DNA from: Clostridia bacterium
Lineage (GTDB): Bacteria > Bacillota > Clostridia > Oscillospirales > CAG-272
NCBI GenBank assembly: GCA_017398585.1
Contig: JAFQFS010000167.1
Location: 1 to 34,968 of the forward strand
Direction of reading: 5' to 3'
Length of the DNA stretch: 34,968 nucleotides
Position numbers and translations under genes: made by a program
Notes under the pieces: model-generated
Databases searched by the model: none
Told to the model about the DNA's origin: nothing
The model's input: only the letters and a program-made list of their open reading frames with translations
Shown: one piece after another, positions 30,750-34,968 of the stretch
Layout: every line of letters begins with the position of its first letter
Position numbering within the stretch: the first letter of the stretch is position 1

Positions 30750-31640
30750 ATGGAAATATCCAACTCTGTTGAAACCGCTCTGCGTGACGCGGCGGAAAAA
30801 GTCGAAAACGCCCTTTCGGGGTATCTGACCGAAGCGTATGCCGGAAATACCGTTGTTGCAGAAGCCATGCGTTATTCCACGCTCGGCGGCGGCAAGCGGA
30901 TCCGTGCCTTTCTTGTCATTGAATTCTGCAAATTATTCGGCGGCAGCATCGAAGCGGCGCTTCCGTATGCCTGTGCCCTCGAATGTATCCACGCCTATTC
31001 GCTGATCCACGATGACCTTCCGTGCATGGACGACGACGATCTGCGCCGCGGAAAGCCGTCCTGTCATATCAGATTCGGAGAAGCGGAAGCACTTCTCGCG
31101 GGGGATGCTCTCCTGACGCTTGCGTTCGAACTGTGCGCGTCCAATCAGTACGTGCCGAACAAGTCGGTTCGTCTTGCCGTGGCAACGCTGGCGCATGAAG
31201 CCGGTGCCTGCGGCATGGTCGGCGGACAGACGCTCGATCTGAGCAATACCGTGGACAGCTACCGTGAACTGCGCAAGATCTACTCCATGAAGACCGGTGC
31301 GCTCATCCGTGCGGCATGTCTGCTCGGTTATTACGCCGCAACAGACAAACCGCTCCAGACGGATATTGACAACCTCAAGCTCTATGCGGAAGCGGTCGGT
31401 CTTTCCTTCCAGATCCACGACGATATTCTTGATGTGAGAAGCGATACCGCAACACTCGGCAAGGAAGTCGGAAGTGACATCAAGAACAACAAAAAGACCG
31501 TACTGGCGTTCATGAAGGTCAACGAAGCGGAAGAGGAAGAAGCACTGCTCACCCTCCTCGCGGTCGAAGCGATTTCGCATTACGCGGACAGCGATCTTCT
31601 GTGTCGCCTTGCCATCTGGCTGCTTTCCCGCCGGAAGTAA
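30750..31640 (+). CDS. ispA: Polyprenyl synthetase (farnesyl/geranyl diphosphate synthase)
   Basis: A 296-residue prenyltransferase that joins isopentenyl diphosphate to allylic diphosphates. Both Asp-rich motifs are intact: the first in LIHDDLPCMDDDDLRRG (about 87-103), the second in FQIHDDILDVRSD. GGGKRIRAFLV, GGQTLDL and MKTGALIRAA also match the family. The length is typical of IspA. The 45-bp gap to xseB has a weak AAAGGA. In many Firmicutes dxs follows; here tlyA follows after 2 bp. Confidence 0.94.
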   Translation: MEISNSVETALRDAAEKVENALSGYLTEAYAGNTVVAEAMRYSTLGGGKRIRAFLVIEFCKLFGGSIEAALPYACALECIHAYSLIHDDLPCMDDDDLRRGKPSCHIRFGEAEALLAGDALLTLAFELCASNQYVPNKSVRLAVATLAHEAGACGMVGGQTLDLSNTVDSYRELRKIYSMKTGALIRAACLLGYYAATDKPLQTDIDNLKLYAEAVGLSFQIHDDILDVRSDTATLGKEVGSDIKNNKKTVLAFMKVNEAEEEEALLTLLAVEAISHYADSDLLCRLAIWLLSRRK

Positions 31641-31642
31641 TC

Positions 31643-32416
31643 ATGAGACTTGACGTATATCTGGCGGAAACCGGCCTTGCCAAAAGCCGCAGCCGTGCTG
31701 CACAGCTTATCTCCGGCGGATTCATCTCCGTCAACGGGAAGATCATCACGAAGGCCTCGTACGATGTCACCGAAACGGACGAAGTCCGGCAGATCGGTGA
31801 AGAACACAAATTCGTCGGACGCGGCGGAATGAAGCTGGAAGGTGCGCTGGAGCGGTTTTGCGTGGACGTGACCGGACGGATCTGTGCCGATGTCGGTGCG
31901 TCGACCGGAGGCTTCACGGACTGCCTCCTGCAGCGCGGTGCCGCTCATGTGTACGCGATCGATTCCGGACACGGTCAGCTTGACCCGAAACTCGCAGAGG
32001 ACAGCCGTGTGACCAATCTTGAAGGCTGCAACGCGCGCTACCTGACCGCCGAACAGCTCGGACAGCCGTGTACCTGCGCGGTGAGTGACCTGTCGTTCAT
32101 CTCACAGACGCTCGTTCTTCCCGCTGTCTCCTCGATCCTTACGGACGGCGCAGTATATATCGCTCTCATCAAACCGCAGTTTGAATGCGGAAGAGAAGCG
32201 GTCGGACGCGGCGGGCTGGTCAAGGATAAAAAACAGCATATCGCCGCGATCAACCGGGTCATCGCATGTGCCGCCGAAAACGGACTTGCGCCGTGCGGAA
32301 TCATGAAGTCTCCCATCACGGGCGGGGACGGAAATACCGAATTCCTGATGATGGCGGTGAAAAACGGAACCGCATCCGTTTCCGGGAAAGCCGTCACGGA
32401 GGCTGTTTATGAATAA
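31643..32416 (+). CDS. TlyA family RNA methyltransferase
   Basis: A 257-residue protein. An N-terminal S4 RNA-binding domain (1-60: MRLDVYLAETGLAKSRSRA, ISGGFISVNGK) is followed by an FtsJ-like Rossmann domain with the SAM motif ADVGASTGGFTDCLLQRGA, AIDSGHGQLDPKL and KPQFE. TlyA proteins 2'-O-methylate 16S and/or 23S rRNA. The ATG at 31643 is chosen because the family starts with M-R-L-D; the open frame runs upstream into ispA. It overlaps nadK by 8 bp. Confidence 0.93.
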   Translation: MRLDVYLAETGLAKSRSRAAQLISGGFISVNGKIITKASYDVTETDEVRQIGEEHKFVGRGGMKLEGALERFCVDVTGRICADVGASTGGFTDCLLQRGAAHVYAIDSGHGQLDPKLAEDSRVTNLEGCNARYLTAEQLGQPCTCAVSDLSFISQTLVLPAVSSILTDGAVYIALIKPQFECGREAVGRGGLVKDKKQHIAAINRVIACAAENGLAPCGIMKSPITGGDGNTEFLMMAVKNGTASVSGKAVTEAVYE

Positions 32417-33284
32417 AATCAACAACCTTGTATTGATACCGAATACCACAAAAGACATCGAGCCGCAGCTGATCACCCGGTTTGTAAGCCATCTGTGCGA
32501 ACGGAAATGCCGGATCGGTGTTTTTTCGGAATATATGAACTGCCTGTCCTATCTTGAGGACAGAATCTACGAAATCAGTAACAACGACGCTCTTGCCCAG
32601 TGCCATGCGGCAATCGTGCTCGGCGGCGACGGATCCATCATTGACGCCTCCAACAAGCTGCTCGACGCGGAAATCCCGATCATCGGCATCAATTTCGGTC
32701 ATGTCGGTTACCTCGCGGAGATCGAGATCAACGAACTGGAACTGCTGGATGCGCTGGTCGAGGGGAATTACAGCATTGACGAACGGATGATGCTGGATGC
32801 GGAAGTGATCACGCGGTCCGGTAAAGTGCGTGCAAGCTCGACTGTTCTGAACGATATCGTTCTTTCAAACGGTCCGGTCGCGCGCCTGCTGACATTCGAT
32901 ATTTTCTGCGGCGGCATCAAGATTCAGACCTGCCGCGCAGACGGGATCATCGCAGCGACCCCCACCGGCTCCACGGCATACTCGCTTTCCGCCGGCGGAC
33001 CGGTGCTGGAACCCTCACTCGACTGCCTGTGCCTGACGCCGATCTGTCCCCACACGCTCAACAGCCGTCCGGTCATTTTCCGCGGCGACAAGGAGATTCG
33101 CCTGTCCGATATCCGCAGCAAAGGCTCGTCGGTCTATGTGACGGCGGACGGACGTGACGTGATCGCGCTGAACGAAGGGGATACCGTCTCCATCAAGCGT
33201 TCCGAACATACGACAAAGCTTATCCGGATCAAGGATAACGGGTTCCTCGGAGTCCTGCATTCGAAGCTGTCTGAACATCAGTAA
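32409..33284 (+). CDS. nadK: NAD kinase
   Basis: A 291-residue kinase that makes NADP from NAD. The ATP-grip GGDGS motif is at 72-76 (IVLGGDGSIIDAS). Further signatures are GINFGHVGYLAEIE, ADGIIAATPTGSTAYSLSAGGP, and the C-terminal SRPVIFRGDKEI. The start ATG lies inside the last codons of tlyA. It is in the classical order before argR and recN. Confidence 0.96.
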   Translation: MNKINNLVLIPNTTKDIEPQLITRFVSHLCERKCRIGVFSEYMNCLSYLEDRIYEISNNDALAQCHAAIVLGGDGSIIDASNKLLDAEIPIIGINFGHVGYLAEIEINELELLDALVEGNYSIDERMMLDAEVITRSGKVRASSTVLNDIVLSNGPVARLLTFDIFCGGIKIQTCRADGIIAATPTGSTAYSLSAGGPVLEPSLDCLCLTPICPHTLNSRPVIFRGDKEIRLSDIRSKGSSVYVTADGRDVIALNEGDTVSIKRSEHTTKLIRIKDNGFLGVLHSKLSEHQ

Positions 33285-33323
33285 CCTATTTTTGGATAAA
33301 ACCTCTACGACGAAAGGACTGCC

Positions 33324-33776
33324 ATGAAAGTTAAGAGACATAATAAGATTCTTGAAATCATAGAGAACAACAACATTGAGACTCAGGAAGAACTTATTGC
33401 AAAGCTCCGACTCGCCGGCTACGACGTGACTCAGGCGACAGTTTCCCGTGATATCAGAGAGCTCAAGCTGCTGAAACAGATGTCCGATATGGGAACCTAT
33501 AAATATGTAGTTCCGAAAAACAATGCCAGCGAAAACCAGCACGTATACAGCCGTGCGATCGCCAATTCTATCAAAAGCGTCGCTTCTTCCTATAACGATA
33601 TCGTCATAAAGACCTATCCGGGCATGGCACAGGCCGTAGCGGCAGGGGTCGATTCCCTCCACGAAGCGGACATTCTCGGCTGTGTTGCAGGGGACGACTG
33701 CATCATCATTGTGACCCGAGATACCGATTCTGCCGTTGCCATCGCACACCGGATCACCAAGCTGATCAACACCTGA
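33324..33776 (+). CDS. argR: Arginine repressor ArgR
   Basis: A 150-residue regulator. A winged helix-turn-helix (about 1-70: ETQEELIAKLRLAGYDVTQA, TVSRDIRELKLLK) is followed by the hexamerisation and arginine-binding domain with AVAAGVDSLHEADILGCVAG and DDCIIIVTRD. AAAGG precedes the ATG. It controls arginine metabolism and commonly sits before recN in Clostridia without a functional link to it. Confidence 0.95.
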   Translation: MKVKRHNKILEIIENNNIETQEELIAKLRLAGYDVTQATVSRDIRELKLLKQMSDMGTYKYVVPKNNASENQHVYSRAIANSIKSVASSYNDIVIKTYPGMAQAVAAGVDSLHEADILGCVAGDDCIIIVTRDTDSAVAIAHRITKLINT

Positions 33777-33804
33777 GATTCATCGCAGCTAAAGGGAGAA
33801 CCAT

Positions 33805-34968
33805 ATGCTTTGGAACTTGTATATTGAGAATATCGCCGTTGCAAAGCAGCTTGAAATCAACTTCCGGGAAGGATTCACGGTTATCACCGGCCAGACAGGT
33901 GCCGGAAAATCCATCATTATCGACAGTCTGCTCCTCCTCTGCGGAGCCAAGAACGGCAGAGAGCTGATCCGGAGCGGGGAATCCCGCGCACAGGTCTCCG
34001 CGATTTTCAGCGGACTGGAAAAATACCGCGACGCCCTCGACTCTCTCGGATGTCCGCCGGACGAGAACGGAGAGATCCAGATTTCCCGTACTCTTGCGGC
34101 AGACGGACGCGGCAGCGCGAAGATCAACCGGAAAACGGTACCGCTGTCCCTGCTGAAGGAAGTGTCGGAGCTGCTGCTCGGTATCCAGACGCAGAGCGAG
34201 CGGAACGATTTCGCCGACAAATCCACTTACGCAGCGCTGCTCGACTCGTTTGCCGACAACGAAACCGAACGTGCCGAGTACAGCGAACGCTATGCGGAGC
34301 TGACGGCGGTACGTGACGAGATCGCCGCGCTGAAGGAAGCCATGAGCCAGCGGGAAATGATGCTTGATATCCTTCGGTATCAGAAAAAGGAGATCGAGTC
34401 CGCCAAACTCGGTGCAGACGACGAGGAAGAACGCCTCATCCGGCTACGTACCAAGCTGAAAAGTCTGGAACGGGTGTCGAAATACGCCGGAGTGGTCAAC
34501 AAGGCGCTGGCGAACAGTGAAAAAGGTGCAACCGCCGTCTATCTCATCGAGAGGGCGGAAGCGGCTCTTTCCCAGCTTTCCGATGTCGTGGAAGGTGCGG
34601 ATGAAATGGTCGCCAAACTCGCCGGATTCCGCTATGAGATCATCGACATTGCAGAACGGGTGCACGACGCCGTCAACGGCGACGACCTTGAAAATCCGGC
34701 GGAAAAGCTGACGCAGGTGGAATCCCGACTGTCCCTTCTTGAAAAACTCGAGAAAAAATACGGCGCAACGATATCGGAGATCAAGGCAAAAAAAGCCGAG
34801 ATCACCGCAAAAATATCCGATCTCGAGGAAGGCGACATCAAGCTGACCGAGCTCGAACATAAACTGGCTGAAAAATCCGCGCTCTGTGCGGAATCCGCCG
34901 AAAAAATCTGCGCCAAGCGGAAAACCGCGGCGGAAGGACTGTCCCGCGAGGTGATTTCCTCGCTGCAG
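33805..34968 (+). CDS. recN: DNA repair protein RecN, 5' part (cut by the window edge)
   Basis: The first 388 residues of an SMC-like ATPase for double-strand-break repair; the frame is open to the last base. Walker A is in VITGQTGAGKSIIIDSL (about 30-46), followed by LCGAKNGRELIRSGE and GRGSAKINRKTVPL. From about residue 170 there is a long coiled coil. The usual HGQH-type motif after the Walker A region reads GIQTQSERND here, keeping one Gln and an acidic residue but losing both His. GGGAG lies 9 bp before the ATG at 33805. Walker B, signature and C-terminus lie outside the window. Confidence 0.93.
   Translation, partial: MLWNLYIENIAVAKQLEINFREGFTVITGQTGAGKSIIIDSLLLLCGAKNGRELIRSGESRAQVSAIFSGLEKYRDALDSLGCPPDENGEIQISRTLAADGRGSAKINRKTVPLSLLKEVSELLLGIQTQSERNDFADKSTYAALLDSFADNETERAEYSERYAELTAVRDEIAALKEAMSQREMMLDILRYQKKEIESAKLGADDEEERLIRLRTKLKSLERVSKYAGVVNKALANSEKGATAVYLIERAEAALSQLSDVVEGADEMVAKLAGFRYEIIDIAERVHDAVNGDDLENPAEKLTQVESRLSLLEKLEKKYGATISEIKAKKAEITAKISDLEEGDIKLTELEHKLAEKSALCAESAEKICAKRKTAAEGLSREVISSLQ

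Noticed and set aside
1..34968. CRISPR arrays, insertion sequences and prophage genes
   Set aside because: No repeat-spacer pattern, transposase, integrase or phage structural gene was found. The only tandem repeat is the short one within nusB.

Overview
The window looks like a chromosomal segment of an uncultured Clostridia (Firmicutes), most likely a gut lineage. The reasons are the classic nusB ... xseA-xseB-ispA-tlyA-nadK-argR-recN block, a yajC/TIGR04086 locus of the kind that usually carries the SCIFF peptide system, purine-rich Shine-Dalgarno sites, sigma-A promoters with 17-bp spacers, and moderately GC-rich genes separated by AT-rich intergenic DNA. Taxonomy is inferred from gene content only.

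Region 1-3.95 kb: two single tRNA genes (Lys-TTT and Arg-CCG), each with its own terminator and each with stem mismatches. They are followed by an amidohydrolase and a GH99-like carbohydrate-active gene broken by one in-frame TAA. Region 4.0-9.2 kb (minus strand): a three-gene operon of ABC exporter, DUF1854 protein and ABC exporter. Both exporters carry an unusual N-terminal domain ending in a four-cysteine zinc ribbon. DUF1854 proteins next to such exporters are known from cyanophycin loci in proteobacteria, so this is the best candidate here for a little-described system. Region 9.5-12 kb: a divergent, probably cytoplasmic GH106-like protein.

Region 12.1-17 kb: MoxR ATPase, DUF58 protein, a TgpA-like membrane protein that lacks its transglutaminase domain, and a D,D-carboxypeptidase whose ribosome-binding site lies inside a perfect hairpin. 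Region 17.1-19.9 kb: glucose-6-phosphate isomerase, a small P-loop protein, and a cysteine-rich protein of unknown role. Region 20.0-22.5 kb (minus): yajC, a TIGR04086 membrane protein, and a gene in the position of the SCIFF maturase that keeps only a maturase-like N-terminus; then a short uroporphyrinogen-decarboxylase-like protein.

Region 22.5-26.1 kb: an ECF sigma factor fused to a sensor-like C-terminal region of about 420 residues, divergent from the decarboxylase-like gene. Both promoters carry the same TTTCC-N2-GGAAA dyad in their spacers. Next come an XRE regulator with an ImmA/IrrE metallopeptidase, and a GtrA protein. Region 26.2-27.4 kb (minus): TrmO and a small DUF3021-like membrane protein. 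Region 27.6 kb to the end: a perfect-consensus promoter drives the housekeeping operon nusB, a TsaD-like paralog, xseA, xseB, ispA, tlyA, nadK, argR and recN (cut by the window edge). dxs, often found between ispA and tlyA, is absent.
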